Assembly (NCBI RefSeq): GCF_030406725.1
Contig: NZ_CP129107.1
Span: 620,001 to 684,000 of the forward strand
Direction: 5' to 3'
Source: Alteriqipengyuania flavescens
Lineage (GTDB): Bacteria > Pseudomonadota > Alphaproteobacteria > Sphingomonadales > Sphingomonadaceae
DNA: 64,000 nt
The notes under the pieces are model-generated. The model did not search any database. It saw only the letters and a program-made list of their open reading frames with translations, and was not told the DNA's origin. This document shows, one piece after another, positions 34,009-42,258 of the stretch. A program made the position numbers and the translations under genes. Each line of letters starts with the position of its first letter. Within the stretch, counting starts at the first letter, position 1.

Positions 34009-34926
34009 TTGGCTAGCATGGGCCTCAATCTCGAAGAACAGAAAGCGGTCGACGCCTTTCGCAAGGACGTGGTCGAACCGTCGATGACCAAGCTCGTGAT
34101 CCTCGATTTCTGGGCCGAATGGTGCGGGCCGTGCAAGGCGCTCACCCCGGTGCTGGAAAAGGTCGCGGCCGAATATGCCGACAAGAACGTCGTGCTGGTG
34201 AAGGTCAACGTGGACGAACAGCAGTTCATCGCCAGCCAGTTCCAGGTCCAATCCATCCCCACCGTCTACGCCATGTTCCGCGGCCAGCCGGTCGCCGACC
34301 TCACGCCGATGCGCAGCGAATCGCAGCTGAAGGACGCGCTCGACCAGATCCTGAAGCAGCTCCCGATGGACGAGGCGGGCGGTGGCGAAGCCGGGCAGCA
34401 GCAGGCCGACATCGACCAATTCATCGCCATGGGCGAGCAGGTGCTGGCCGATGGAGACGGCGAGCGGGCGGCGGGCATTTTCGCGCAGGTCGTCGAGATG
34501 GCGCCGGACAACAAGGCAGCGCAAGCGGGCCTGATCCGCGCGCTGCTCGCCTCCGGCCGCGAGGAATACGCGCAGGCCGCCTTTGCCTCCCTGCCGCAGG
34601 AGATGCAGGACGACCCCGCTTTCGAACAGGCGAAGAGCGCGCTTCAGCTGGCGGCCGACCGCCCAGACGATAGTCAGCTGGCTGACTTGCGCACCAAAGC
34701 CGACGGCGGCGATCCGCAGGCGCGGTTCGACTATGCCGGCGCCGCCTTCGCCGCCGGCCAGCGCGACGAGGCGGCCGATACGCTGCTGTCGATGATCGAA
34801 GCCGATCCCGCATGGAACGAGGGTGCTGCCAAGGCCAAGCTGCTGCAGATCTTCGAAGCGGTCGGGCTGGAAGACCCGTGGGTTTCCGCCACCCGCCGCC
34901 GCCTGTCGCTGATCCTGTTCGGCTGA
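34009..34926 (+). CDS. ybbN: YbbN/CnoX-type thioredoxin with TPR-like C-terminus
   Basis: The 305-aa protein has a thioredoxin domain with WCGPC at residues 38-42 and the cis-Pro in QSIPTVYAM, followed by a helical TPR region of about 150 residues (EEYAQAAFASLPQEMQ). CnoX/YbbN proteins protect and transfer unfolded or oxidised clients to chaperones; here the redox motif is kept. TTG 34009 is used as the start because AGGAG ends 6 nt before it, while the first ATG is 15 nt from that site. A LON-domain gene follows 3 nt later. Confidence 0.92.
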   Translation: MASMGLNLEEQKAVDAFRKDVVEPSMTKLVILDFWAEWCGPCKALTPVLEKVAAEYADKNVVLVKVNVDEQQFIASQFQVQSIPTVYAMFRGQPVADLTPMRSESQLKDALDQILKQLPMDEAGGGEAGQQQADIDQFIAMGEQVLADGDGERAAGIFAQVVEMAPDNKAAQAGLIRALLASGREEYAQAAFASLPQEMQDDPAFEQAKSALQLAADRPDDSQLADLRTKADGGDPQARFDYAGAAFAAGQRDEAADTLLSMIEADPAWNEGAAKAKLLQIFEAVGLEDPWVSATRRRLSLILFG

Positions 34927-34929
34927 GGC

Positions 34930-35535
34930 GTGCGGCTCTCGATCTTCCCCCTGCCCGGCGCGGTCCTGTTCCCCGGACTGCAATTGCCCCTGCACATCTT
35001 CGAACCACGATATCGCGCGCTGGTGGGCGACGCGCTCGCCCGCGACCGGCGCATCGCCATGATACAGCCGCAGCAACCGCGCCAGGATTCGCCGCTGTTC
35101 GCGGTCGGCTGCACCGGCATCATTGAGGATGTCGAGACGACCGAGGACGGGCGCTACAACATCGTGCTGGAAGGCGAGCAGCGCTTCCGCATGATCCGCG
35201 AGCTCGATGTCGACACGCTGTTCCGCCAGATCGAGGCGGAGATGATCGACGAGCCGGAGTACGAGTACCTCAGCTCCGTAGAGCGCGCTTCGCTGGAACA
35301 GGAATCGCGCCGCTTCGCCGATGTGCGCGGATACTCGGTGGACTGGGATTCGGTGGAGCGGCTGGACGATGTCTCGCTGGTCAACGGTGTGTCGCAGATT
35401 GCGCCGTTCGATCCGGCGGCCAAGCAGGCGCTGCTCGAAGCGGCATCGCTGAAGGAGCGGTGTGAATTGCTGGTCCAGTTGATGCAGTTCTTCGGCGCAC
35501 CCGGCGGCGACGAGGACCGGGTCACGCTGCAATAG
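34930..35535 (+). CDS. LON substrate-binding domain protein
   Basis: This 201-aa protein consists only of the LON N-terminal (PUA-like) substrate-binding domain: LSIFPLPGAVLFPGLQLPLHIFEPRYR at the start, VGCTGIIEDVETTEDGRYNIVLEGEQRF in the middle, then a helical tail. No ATPase or protease domain follows, so it is not Lon itself. Coupling with YbbN (GTG start 3 nt after its stop) suggests a role in protein quality control, by inference. The ybbN-LON-domain pair is common in alphaproteobacteria. Confidence 0.9.
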   Translation: MRLSIFPLPGAVLFPGLQLPLHIFEPRYRALVGDALARDRRIAMIQPQQPRQDSPLFAVGCTGIIEDVETTEDGRYNIVLEGEQRFRMIRELDVDTLFRQIEAEMIDEPEYEYLSSVERASLEQESRRFADVRGYSVDWDSVERLDDVSLVNGVSQIAPFDPAAKQALLEAASLKERCELLVQLMQFFGAPGGDEDRVTLQ

Positions 35536-35538
35536 GGA

Positions 35539-36162
35539 TCAGATCCCGAAGCTGCCCTTCAGCCCGTCGATGACATATTGCGCGGCGAGCGCGGCCAGCA
35601 GGACGCCGAGCAGCCGTGTGATGACCGCTTCGACCCGGTCGCCCAGCAGGCGGATCAGCGGGCCGGCGGCGATCAGCGCCAGCATCGTCAGCAGAAGCAC
35701 GGCGCCGAGCGCGCCGAGCACGACCAGCGTTTCTTCCGTGCCTTCCGCGTTGTTCATCAGCAGCATGATCGCCGCGATGGCACCCGGCCCCGCCAGCATC
35801 GGCATGGCCATGGGGAAGACCGACACATCCTCTACTTCCGGTGTGGCGGCGATTTTCTCCGCCCGTTCCTCGCGTCGCTGGGTGCGCTTCTCGAACACCA
35901 TCTCGAACGCGATCCAGAACAGCATCAGCCCGCCTGCGATGCGGAAACTGTCGAGCTGGATGTGCAGCGCGGCCAGCAATTGCTCCCCGAACAGCGCGAA
36001 GATCAGCAGGATGATCGCGGCGATGAAGCAGGCGCGGATGGCCATCGAGCGCGCCTGTGCGGCAGAGGCTGCCTTGGTCAGCCCGGCGTAGATCGGCGCG
36101 CAGCCGGGCGGGTCGATCACCACGAACAGGGTGATGAAGGCGGAAACGAACAGCTCGGTCAT
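35539..36162 (-). CDS. MarC family integral membrane protein
   Basis: This 207-aa protein with six TM helices belongs to the UPF0056/MarC family: FVSAFITLFVVIDPPGCAPIYAGLT at the N-terminus and VFPMAMPMLAGPGAIAAIMLLM in the middle. The family was once linked to multiple antibiotic resistance, but its transport function is unproven. The start overlaps the stop of the upstream lipoprotein gene by 4 nt. It is the last gene of the minus-strand operon that starts near 40253 and converges on the LON-domain gene. Confidence 0.92.
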   Translation of the reverse strand: MTELFVSAFITLFVVIDPPGCAPIYAGLTKAASAAQARSMAIRACFIAAIILLIFALFGEQLLAALHIQLDSFRIAGGLMLFWIAFEMVFEKRTQRREERAEKIAATPEVEDVSVFPMAMPMLAGPGAIAAIMLLMNNAEGTEETLVVLGALGAVLLLTMLALIAAGPLIRLLGDRVEAVITRLLGVLLAALAAQYVIDGLKGSFGI

Positions 36163-36935
36163 TTGACGAAATTGCCTTCCGGCGTGACGCGGAACACGAG
36201 GGCTACTTCCCACTCGCCGCTCTTGACGAAATCGACCGTCAGCCGCCGCGCGCCGTCCGGCTGCTGCTCCCAACGCCAGACCAGGCTCCTGTCGCGCGAC
36301 AGGTTCTGGCCATGCTCGCTGCCATCCAGAGTGACATAATTGCGCGGTGCCGGAAGCGCTTCCGCGCCGCCACAATCCGCAACCCGCGCGGCGATATCAT
36401 CGAAAGCTTCGACCGTGATGGCGCCTTCTTCCAGCGGTTCCTCGTCGCGCCGGGCTTCCATGCGTGCGGTCAGTTCGGGATCGACCGCGCCCATGTCATA
36501 CGCCCACTTGTAATCGCCATCGAACTGGCGCTGCCACACGGTAACATACTGGCCCCAGTTGCCGTCGGGCTCGCGGAAGCGGCCGTAGGTGACGGCGGTG
36601 TCGCCCGTGCAGCTGACCCAGACGGCAGACGGCGCCCACTGCACGGCTTCGGCCGGTTCTTCCTGCTGGGCGAGCCACGGCAGCGCGGCAATCGCGCCGC
36701 CGCGCCCGTGGATCAGTGCGCCGTCGGCGGCAAAGGCGCGGAATGCGGCCCACTGCCCTGTCTCCCGCGCCGCGCGGGCGAAGCGGATATCGGCCGCGAC
36801 GACCTCGACCGGCTGGGCGATCACGTCGACTTTCGAAAGGACCTGCTCGGCCCGGCTTTGCGAGACGGCAGGCGGCGGCGCGGAAGCACAGGCAGCCAGC
36901 GCGCCGAGTGTCGGAAAGGCAAGCAAGGCCCTCAC
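36159..36935 (-). CDS. lipoprotein with SnoaL/DUF4440-like domain
   Basis: The 258-aa product starts at GTG 36935 ([18 protein letters not shown]), a lipoprotein signal with LAAC lipobox. The GTG overlaps the folD stop by 4 nt. The mature part has a helical region ([23 protein letters not shown]) and strands such as [23 protein letters not shown], resembling NTF2/SnoaL-like proteins. Function unknown. It lies between folD and marC in an overlapping operon. Confidence 0.8.
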   Translation of the reverse strand: MRALLAFPTLGALAACASAPPPAVSQSRAEQVLSKVDVIAQPVEVVAADIRFARAARETGQWAAFRAFAADGALIHGRGGAIAALPWLAQQEEPAEAVQWAPSAVWVSCTGDTAVTYGRFREPDGNWGQYVTVWQRQFDGDYKWAYDMGAVDPELTARMEARRDEEPLEEGAITVEAFDDIAARVADCGGAEALPAPRNYVTLDGSEHGQNLSRDRSLVWRWEQQPDGARRLTVDFVKSGEWEVALVFRVTPEGNFVK

Positions 36936-37825
36936 AGCGCGCTTTCGTCCAGCTCCAGCCCCTCGCGACGGAAGGCGGAGACCAGCGTGTTGCGCAGCAG
37001 AACGGCGATGGTCATCGGACCCACGCCGCCCGGCACCGGGGTGATCGCCCCGGCCCGCTCGCTGGCGCCGCCGAAATCGACGTCCCCGACCAGCCGCGTC
37101 TTGCCCTCCTCGCTTGCCGCAACGCGGTTGATGCCCACGTCGATCACCGTCGCGCCGTCCTTCAGCCATTCGCCCTTCACCATTTCGGGGCGACCGACCG
37201 CGGCCACCACGATATCGGCGCGGCCGACCACGGCGGGCAGGTCTTTCGTGCGGCTGTGCGCGATGGTGACGGTGCAGTTCTCACCCAGCAGCAGCTGCGC
37301 CATCGGCTTGCCGACGATGTTGCTGCGGCCGATGACCACCGCGTCCATTCCCGACAGGTCGCCCAGCCGGTCGCGCAGCAGCATGATGCAGCCATAGGGC
37401 GTGCAGGGCACGAAGCCGGTGCCGCCCGTCGCCAGCCGCCCGGCGTTGATGACATGGAAACCATCGACGTCCTTTTCCGGCGCGATGGCGGCGATCACCG
37501 CCTGCTCATCGAGATGATCCGGGAGGGGCAGCTGGACGAGGATGCCGTCCACCGCATCGTCGGCATTGAGCCTCTCGACCAGGGCCAAAAGGTCGGCCTG
37601 CGACGTGTCTGCGGCGAGACGGTGCTCGAAGCTTTCCATGCCTGCGCCCACGGTCGCCCTGTGCTTGCCCCTCACATAGACCTGGCTTGCGGGATCTTCG
37701 CCCACCAGCACCACCGCGAGGCCCGCCTTCCGCCCGGCCTGCTCCTCGAACTGCGCGGCAAGCGTGCCGATCCGCCCGCGCAGGCGCTCGGCAAAACCCT
37801 TCCCGTCGATGATCACGGCGGTCAT
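36932..37825 (-). CDS. folD: bifunctional methylenetetrahydrofolate dehydrogenase/cyclohydrolase
   Basis: This 297-aa enzyme interconverts 5,10-methylene-, 5,10-methenyl- and 10-formyl-tetrahydrofolate with NADP+. The active-site Lys lies in [49 protein letters not shown] and [17 protein letters not shown] are family signatures. Its start overlaps the YggT stop, and its own stop overlaps the following lipoprotein start, each by 4 nt. Standard length. Confidence 0.97.
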   Translation of the reverse strand: MTAVIIDGKGFAERLRGRIGTLAAQFEEQAGRKAGLAVVLVGEDPASQVYVRGKHRATVGAGMESFEHRLAADTSQADLLALVERLNADDAVDGILVQLPLPDHLDEQAVIAAIAPEKDVDGFHVINAGRLATGGTGFVPCTPYGCIMLLRDRLGDLSGMDAVVIGRSNIVGKPMAQLLLGENCTVTIAHSRTKDLPAVVGRADIVVAAVGRPEMVKGEWLKDGATVIDVGINRVAASEEGKTRLVGDVDFGGASERAGAITPVPGGVGPMTIAVLLRNTLVSAFRREGLELDESAL

Positions 37826-38121
37826 ATGGATGCGTTCACCATGCCGCCCAGAACGATCATGATGACATTCAGGAGGACGATGACGACGAGCGGCGAAAAG
37901 TCGATCATGCCCGTGTCCGGCATGATCCGGCGGATGGGCCGCAGGATCGGTTCGAGCAGGCGGTTGATGCTGGTGTAGAAGTTCGAGAAGAACTGGTTCG
38001 ACGGGTTAAGCACGTTGAACGAGAACAACAGCCCGATGATGAATTGCGCGATGATCAGCACCAGGAACACCGTCGTCAGCAGGTCCATGATATTGTAAAG
38101 CGCGATCAGTATTTGAGTCAT
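37822..38121 (-). CDS. YggT family membrane protein
   Basis: This 99-aa protein with two TM segments separated by a loop is typical of Ygg[58 protein letters not shown]. The ILRPIRR segment and the DFSP motif are hallmarks. YggT proteins have been linked to osmotic stress and to cell-division or chromosome-positioning phenotypes in various bacteria. Position before folD with a 4-nt overlap indicates cotranscription. Confidence 0.92.
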   Translation of the reverse strand: MTQILIALYNIMDLLTTVFLVLIIAQFIIGLLFSFNVLNPSNQFFSNFYTSINRLLEPILRPIRRIMPDTGMIDFSPLVVIVLLNVIMIVLGGMVNASI

Positions 38122-38189
38122 TGCATTCCCTGCGCGTAACTGTGTTAGCGAGATAGGTCACGTACGCCTGCCTCGCAAGGGAGCGGGTC

Positions 38190-38708
38190 TCAGCCCCCTC
38201 GTCCGGAGCGCTCCAGCGGCTCGATAAAGGTCTGGCTCTCGATGCGCCAGCGCGTCGCCTGCCCTTCGTTCGTTTCCGGCTCCAGCACCCTGTTCATCAC
38301 CAGCGAGCCGCGCCGGGGCGGCGTGTCGGCCTTCGCCGCGTCGGTCAGCGTGCCCGTGACGGTGCAGCTGGGCATGCCCTCGCCGGTAGAGACTTCCGGT
38401 TCCTCCCACGCGATCTGCGGCGTGGTATAGTCGGCCAGCAGCGCTTCCAGCCGGGCGCCGTCGATCACCGGATCGTCCCACAATAAGGCGGCGCGCTGAT
38501 ATTCACCGGAGGACAGCGCCTCGAAATAGAACTGCGCCGCGGTCGCGCATTTCTCGCTGCGCAGCGCGGCCTGGTCGGCGGGCGCGATGGGCACCGGCGG
38601 ATTGGGACCGGACAGGCCCGGAGCCTCCTCGCCGGTCGCCGGTGTTTCGTCCGCGTCCCCGCAGGCGACGAGCGCCAGCGGCGCGAGCATCATGGCAAGC
38701 AGCCTCAT
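38190..38708 (-). CDS. lipoprotein of unknown function
   Basis: The 172-aa product starts [18 protein letters not shown], with lipobox LVAC at about residues 13-16, followed by a Pro/Ala linker. The folded part starts at about residue 45 ([29 protein letters not shown]). It looks like a small NTF2-like or lumazine-binding-like alpha+beta domain, but I cannot assign a family. The ATG overlaps the argB stop by 4 nt; a 33-codon upstream extension lies in argB and is discarded. Confidence 0.82.
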   Translation of the reverse strand: MRLLAMMLAPLALVACGDADETPATGEEAPGLSGPNPPVPIAPADQAALRSEKCATAAQFYFEALSSGEYQRAALLWDDPVIDGARLEALLADYTTPQIAWEEPEVSTGEGMPSCTVTGTLTDAAKADTPPRRGSLVMNRVLEPETNEGQATRWRIESQTFIEPLERSGRGG

Positions 38709-39595
38709 GCCTCCCTCCTGATCAGCGTACCCGCGCCGCGCGCGGTGAAGAATTCGAGCAGCATCGCGTGCGGCACCCGCCCGTCGAGCACAACCGCAGC
38801 ATCGCATCCTGCCTCCACGGCGGACACGCAGGTTTCCAGCTTCGGGATCATGCCGCCGCTGACCGTGCCGTCCTCGCGCAATTCCGCGATCCGGGCAGGG
38901 GTCAGGTCGGTGACGAGCTCGCCGTTCTTGTCGAGCACGCCCGCCACGTCGGTCAGCAGGAACAGCCGCGCCGCGCCGATGGCTGCAGCGATCGCGCCTG
39001 CCATCGTGTCGGCGTTGATGTTGTAAGTGTGCCCGTCCAGCCCGCGCGCGATCGGCGCGACAACCGGGATCATGCCCGCGGCACTGGCCGTGTCGAGCAG
39101 TGTGGTGTCGACTGATACGGGATCGCCGACGAAGCCGAGGTCGAGCGCCTTTTCGATCAGACTGTCGGGATCGCGCGTCGTGCGCTGAAGCTTCTCCGCC
39201 GTCACCAGCCCGCCGTCCTTGCCGCTGATGCCGATGGCCTTGCCGCCGGCGTTCGCGATCCAGCCGACCAGTTCCTTGTTGATTGCGCCCGACAGCACCA
39301 TTTCGGCGACCTTGGCCGTCGCCTCGTCCGTCACGCGCAGCCCATCGACGAAGCTTGTCTCGACCCCAAGCTTGCCCAGCATCTCGCCGATCTGCGGGCC
39401 GCCGCCGTGGACCACGACCGGGTTGATGCCGACAGCTTTCAACAGGACGATATCCTCGGCGAAGTCGCGGGCGGCATCGGCGTCGCCCATCGCATGGCCG
39501 CCGTATTTCACCACGAAAGTGCGCCCGGCATAGCGCTGCAGGTAAGGCAGCGCCTCGATCAGCACCTGTGCCTTGGCGATGCTTTCCCGGCTCAC
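38705..39595 (-). CDS. argB: acetylglutamate kinase
   Basis: This 296-aa amino-acid kinase phosphorylates N-acetyl-L-glutamate in arginine synthesis. [11 protein letters not shown] supplies the phosphate-binding Lys and [18 protein letters not shown] the acetylglutamate site, and [16 protein letters not shown] and [10 protein letters not shown] the ATP site. The N-terminal helix ([19 protein letters not shown]) resembles arginine-inhibited hexameric ArgB, so feedback inhibition is possible. It begins 1 nt after the upstream transporter stop. Confidence 0.97.
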   Translation of the reverse strand: MSRESIAKAQVLIEALPYLQRYAGRTFVVKYGGHAMGDADAARDFAEDIVLLKAVGINPVVVHGGGPQIGEMLGKLGVETSFVDGLRVTDEATAKVAEMVLSGAINKELVGWIANAGGKAIGISGKDGGLVTAEKLQRTTRDPDSLIEKALDLGFVGDPVSVDTTLLDTASAAGMIPVVAPIARGLDGHTYNINADTMAGAIAAAIGAARLFLLTDVAGVLDKNGELVTDLTPARIAELREDGTVSGGMIPKLETCVSAVEAGCDAAVVLDGRVPHAMLLEFFTARGAGTLIRREA

Positions 39596-39596
39596 C

Positions 39597-40253
39597 TCAG
39601 GCGCCCTTGCGGTCCAGCTTGCGGCCGAGCATCACCGCGCCCTGGATCAGGAACGGCACGACGACCAGGCTGAGCGCGACCTTGGCACTTGCCTGGCCGA
39701 TCATCAGGTCCATGATGGGCCGCGTGCCGGCAAAGGCGATGGTGATGAAGATGACGGTGTCGATCGCCTGGCTCAGCGCGCTGGCGATGGCCGCGCGGAC
39801 CATCAGCGCGCCGCCCTTGCTCTCGCCCTCCTGGTTGCCGCGCAGGCGGTTGAACAGGTAGACGTTGAGGAACATCGACACGCCATAGGCGATCGGCCCG
39901 GCGATCCAGATGCGCAGTGTGCCCGACAGAACGGTCTCGAACGCCTCTGGCGCGTAGCTGTTCTCGTCCACCGGCAGCCACAGGACCAGCTGGGTGAGCG
40001 CGAAGGCCACGCCGAGCGGCACGAAGCCCCACAGCACCAGCCGGTTGGCGACCGCGCGGCCATGCAGTTCCGCCGTGGCGCTGGACATGACGACCAGCAA
40101 CAGGAAGGCAAAGATGCCCGATTCCACCGCCAGCGGGCCGAGCGCGACCTGCTTGAAGCCGAGCACGCCGGCAAGCACCACCATGCCGCCATAGACGAGC
40201 GCGGTGAGGAAGAGCGAAGGCGCGATAGCGCGCGGCTGGGTATCCGGGTCCAT
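39597..40253 (-). CDS. queuosine precursor transporter (YhhQ/VUT family)
   Basis: This 218-aa protein with about six TM helices has the YhhQ/QueT-type landmarks [44 protein letters not shown] and [18 protein letters not shown]. Relatives import 7-cyano- or 7-aminomethyl-7-deazaguanine for queuosine in tRNA. It opens the seven-gene minus-strand operon. The substrate is inferred from family and not from local context; no que genes are nearby. Confidence 0.88.
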   Translation of the reverse strand: MDPDTQPRAIAPSLFLTALVYGGMVVLAGVLGFKQVALGPLAVESGIFAFLLLVVMSSATAELHGRAVANRLVLWGFVPLGVAFALTQLVLWLPVDENSYAPEAFETVLSGTLRIWIAGPIAYGVSMFLNVYLFNRLRGNQEGESKGGALMVRAAIASALSQAIDTVIFITIAFAGTRPIMDLMIGQASAKVALSLVVVPFLIQGAVMLGRKLDRKGA

Positions 40254-40327
40254 CGCGCCAGCCTTAGCGGCGGGGGCGCGCGGGGGGAAGTGGCCGCGCG
40301 GCGCGGGTGGTGATAGTCCCCCGAACC

Positions 40328-40918
40328 ATGGCCCGCCGCCCTTCCCGCACCCCGCCCCGTCGCAATCCCGGACCGCCCCGCTTCGATGCCAGGTGGAACC
40401 GCCGCCGCGCGCGGCAGCGCCGGCTTGGCGACTGGTGGCGCAGCGGGCGCTGGCTGCTGCTGGTCGCGGCCATCGTGCTGGCGTGGCGGATGCTGGAAAA
40501 CACGCTCGGCCCGCCGCGCAGCTGGACGCAGAGCGACGTGCGCGTCGGCGTGTGCGGCGAAGGGCGCAGCGCCGTGTGCGCGCTCGACGGCGATACGCTC
40601 GCCATCGGCTTCGGGCCGCAAGGCCGCCGCATCCGTCTCACCGGCTTCGACGCGCCCGAACGCGGCGGCGCCTGCCCGGCCGAGAGCGCGAAGGCCGAAG
40701 AGGCGACGCGCGCCCTCGTCCGCTGGCTCAACGCCGGGCCGTTCGAGTGGGATGGCGGCGCCGATCCCCCGCGCGACCGCTACGGGAGAGAGCTGCGCAG
40801 CGTCCGCCGTACCGGCGCCGATGGCCGCGTGCGCCTGCTCGCCGATCACATGGTAGAAGCCGGGCTTGCCGAAGGCTCCGGCTGGGCTGCATCCGCCATC
40901 GACTGGTGTAGGACCTGA
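40328..40918 (+). CDS. thermonuclease (SNase)-family protein with N-terminal TM anchor
   Basis: The 196-aa protein starts at ATG 40328 (MARRPSRTPPRRNP); a GTG 21 nt earlier is possible. An Arg-rich N-terminus and one TM helix (RWLLLVAAIVLAWRM) precede an SNase-like OB domain: LDGDTLAIGFGPQGRRIRLTGFDAPERGG, then RDRYGRELRSVR. Asp and Arg positions of the staphylococcal nuclease site are recognisable. It probably acts as an anchored, envelope-side nuclease, although many such proteins are uncharacterised. Divergent from the argB operon. Confidence 0.88.
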   Translation: MARRPSRTPPRRNPGPPRFDARWNRRRARQRRLGDWWRSGRWLLLVAAIVLAWRMLENTLGPPRSWTQSDVRVGVCGEGRSAVCALDGDTLAIGFGPQGRRIRLTGFDAPERGGACPAESAKAEEATRALVRWLNAGPFEWDGGADPPRDRYGRELRSVRRTGADGRVRLLADHMVEAGLAEGSGWAASAIDWCRT

Positions 40919-41089
40919 GTAGGAACCGCCCGGGCCGCCTCCTATCCGATGGAACACATGGAACACGGTCCTGGCGCAAAACCGCCGGCGCGGCCGCACG
41001 CCGCCTTCATGCGGTGAAGGCTGGCAAATGGGGCCGGTGATGCGGGGCATGGCGCAGGTGTGCCACGCCCCGCCGCGAGTAGGAAAGCG

Positions 41090-41224
41090 CTAGCGATTGA
41101 TCTTCGAGGCGTCGAAATCGCCGGTGACCGGTTCGCCGCCGGCGATCGGCTTGCCGCTGCGGAAATAGAGGAAAGCGCGCCAGCCGAGGGACAGGGCCAC
41201 GAAGACGCCGAACAATGTAAGCAC
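41090..41224 (-). CDS. 44-aa single-TM membrane protein
   Basis: A short reading frame on the minus strand starts at GTG 41224 and encodes LTLFGVFVALSLGWRAFLYF, one TM helix, followed by a hydrophilic tail with SGKPIAGGEPVTGDF and DASKINR. The high GC3, the clear helix-plus-tail layout and my recollection of near-identical proteins in sphingomonads support it as real. No strong ribosome site is seen (a GGGGG lies about 6 nt upstream). Function unknown. Confidence 0.65.
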   Translation of the reverse strand: MLTLFGVFVALSLGWRAFLYFRSGKPIAGGEPVTGDFDASKINR

Positions 41225-41286
41225 GTGACCCCCGTGATTTTATCGCGGAAGGCCATAGGGCCGGAGTGTTGAAAAGCCGGTAAACG

Positions 41287-42186
41287 CTACCGCGAAACCA
41301 GCCGTTCGAACACGCCCAGCATCAGGTCGCGCGATCCTTCGTAATAGGGGCGCTGGATTTCGGTATCGCCCGGCTTGTGGTAATCCGGGTTCTCGCTGCC
41401 GTCCTCGAATTCCTGGCTGATGCTGGCCACGGTGAAGCCTTCGCGCCGGTACGCCTCGTGGTCGGTGTTGGGATAGGTCGTCACCAGCAGCGAGATCGGC
41501 AGGCCTTCCGCCACCTCCAGGTAGAGCGCGGTCAGGTCTTCGGAATTGGAATCGAATTCGATCACCCCGTCGCCGTCGCTGTCCCAGCCGACCATGTCGA
41601 TATTGTTCATGGATTCGAGAGGGATGCCCGATTCCTTCCAGCGCGCGGCGTTCACCCGCGCGCCGACCAGGCCGACCTCTTCCTGGTCCAGCATGACGAA
41701 ATGCACGGTCGCGGTGCGGCGGGGCATGGCGGCAAGCCTGCGCGCGACCTCCAGCACGATTTCCACCCCGCTGCCGTTGTCGTCCACGCCGGGGCTGCCC
41801 GGCACGGTGTCGTAATGCGCCGCGATGACGATGTGGCGCTGGCCAGAAGAAGTGGGGTTATCCGCATTAATGTCGGTCGCGGGCAGCACGCCGACGACGT
41901 TGGAGCCGGTGTATTCCGTCGCCACGCCGCGGCGGGTGAAACTGGTAGTATATGGTTGGTATTCGACCGTCAGGCCGATCCGGATCATGTCCGCCGCGAG
42001 GAGAGTGCGCGCCACGTCCCGCTGCTCGGGCGAGGCCCGCTCGGTCATCAGCGTAAAGCAAGGCTCCACGCACCGCGTGATCGGCGCGTCGTCCTCTGGC
42101 GGAGCAGGCGTGCTGACCGGCGCGGGCGTGCAGGCAGCGGTGGCTGCGAAAAAAGGCACGATACGAACTAGGGAGGATTTATTCAT
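41287..42186 (-). CDS. M28 family zinc peptidase, lipoprotein
   Basis: This 299-aa lipoprotein starts MNKSSLVRIVPFFAATAACTP (lipobox TAAC). Metal ligands of a co-catalytic di-zinc aminopeptidase are visible: His in IVIAAHYDTVPGS, Asp in GVDDNGSG, Glu pair in MLDQEEVGL, Asp in NNIDMVGWD and His in DYHKPGD. It probably trims peptides in the periplasm. The start is chosen over an upstream ATG because it places the signal at the N-terminus. The 72 nt upstream are AT-rich, like the neighbouring OLD-family gene. Confidence 0.92.
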   Translation of the reverse strand: MNKSSLVRIVPFFAATAACTPAPVSTPAPPEDDAPITRCVEPCFTLMTERASPEQRDVARTLLAADMIRIGLTVEYQPYTTSFTRRGVATEYTGSNVVGVLPATDINADNPTSSGQRHIVIAAHYDTVPGSPGVDDNGSGVEIVLEVARRLAAMPRRTATVHFVMLDQEEVGLVGARVNAARWKESGIPLESMNNIDMVGWDSDGDGVIEFDSNSEDLTALYLEVAEGLPISLLVTTYPNTDHEAYRREGFTVASISQEFEDGSENPDYHKPGDTEIQRPYYEGSRDLMLGVFERLVSR

Positions 42187-42258
42187 CACCGTAGCCTTAA
42201 AGGTTTGACCGAAACTAACCAGAGAAACAAATAGTTTCATGGCGTTATAAACATATCC

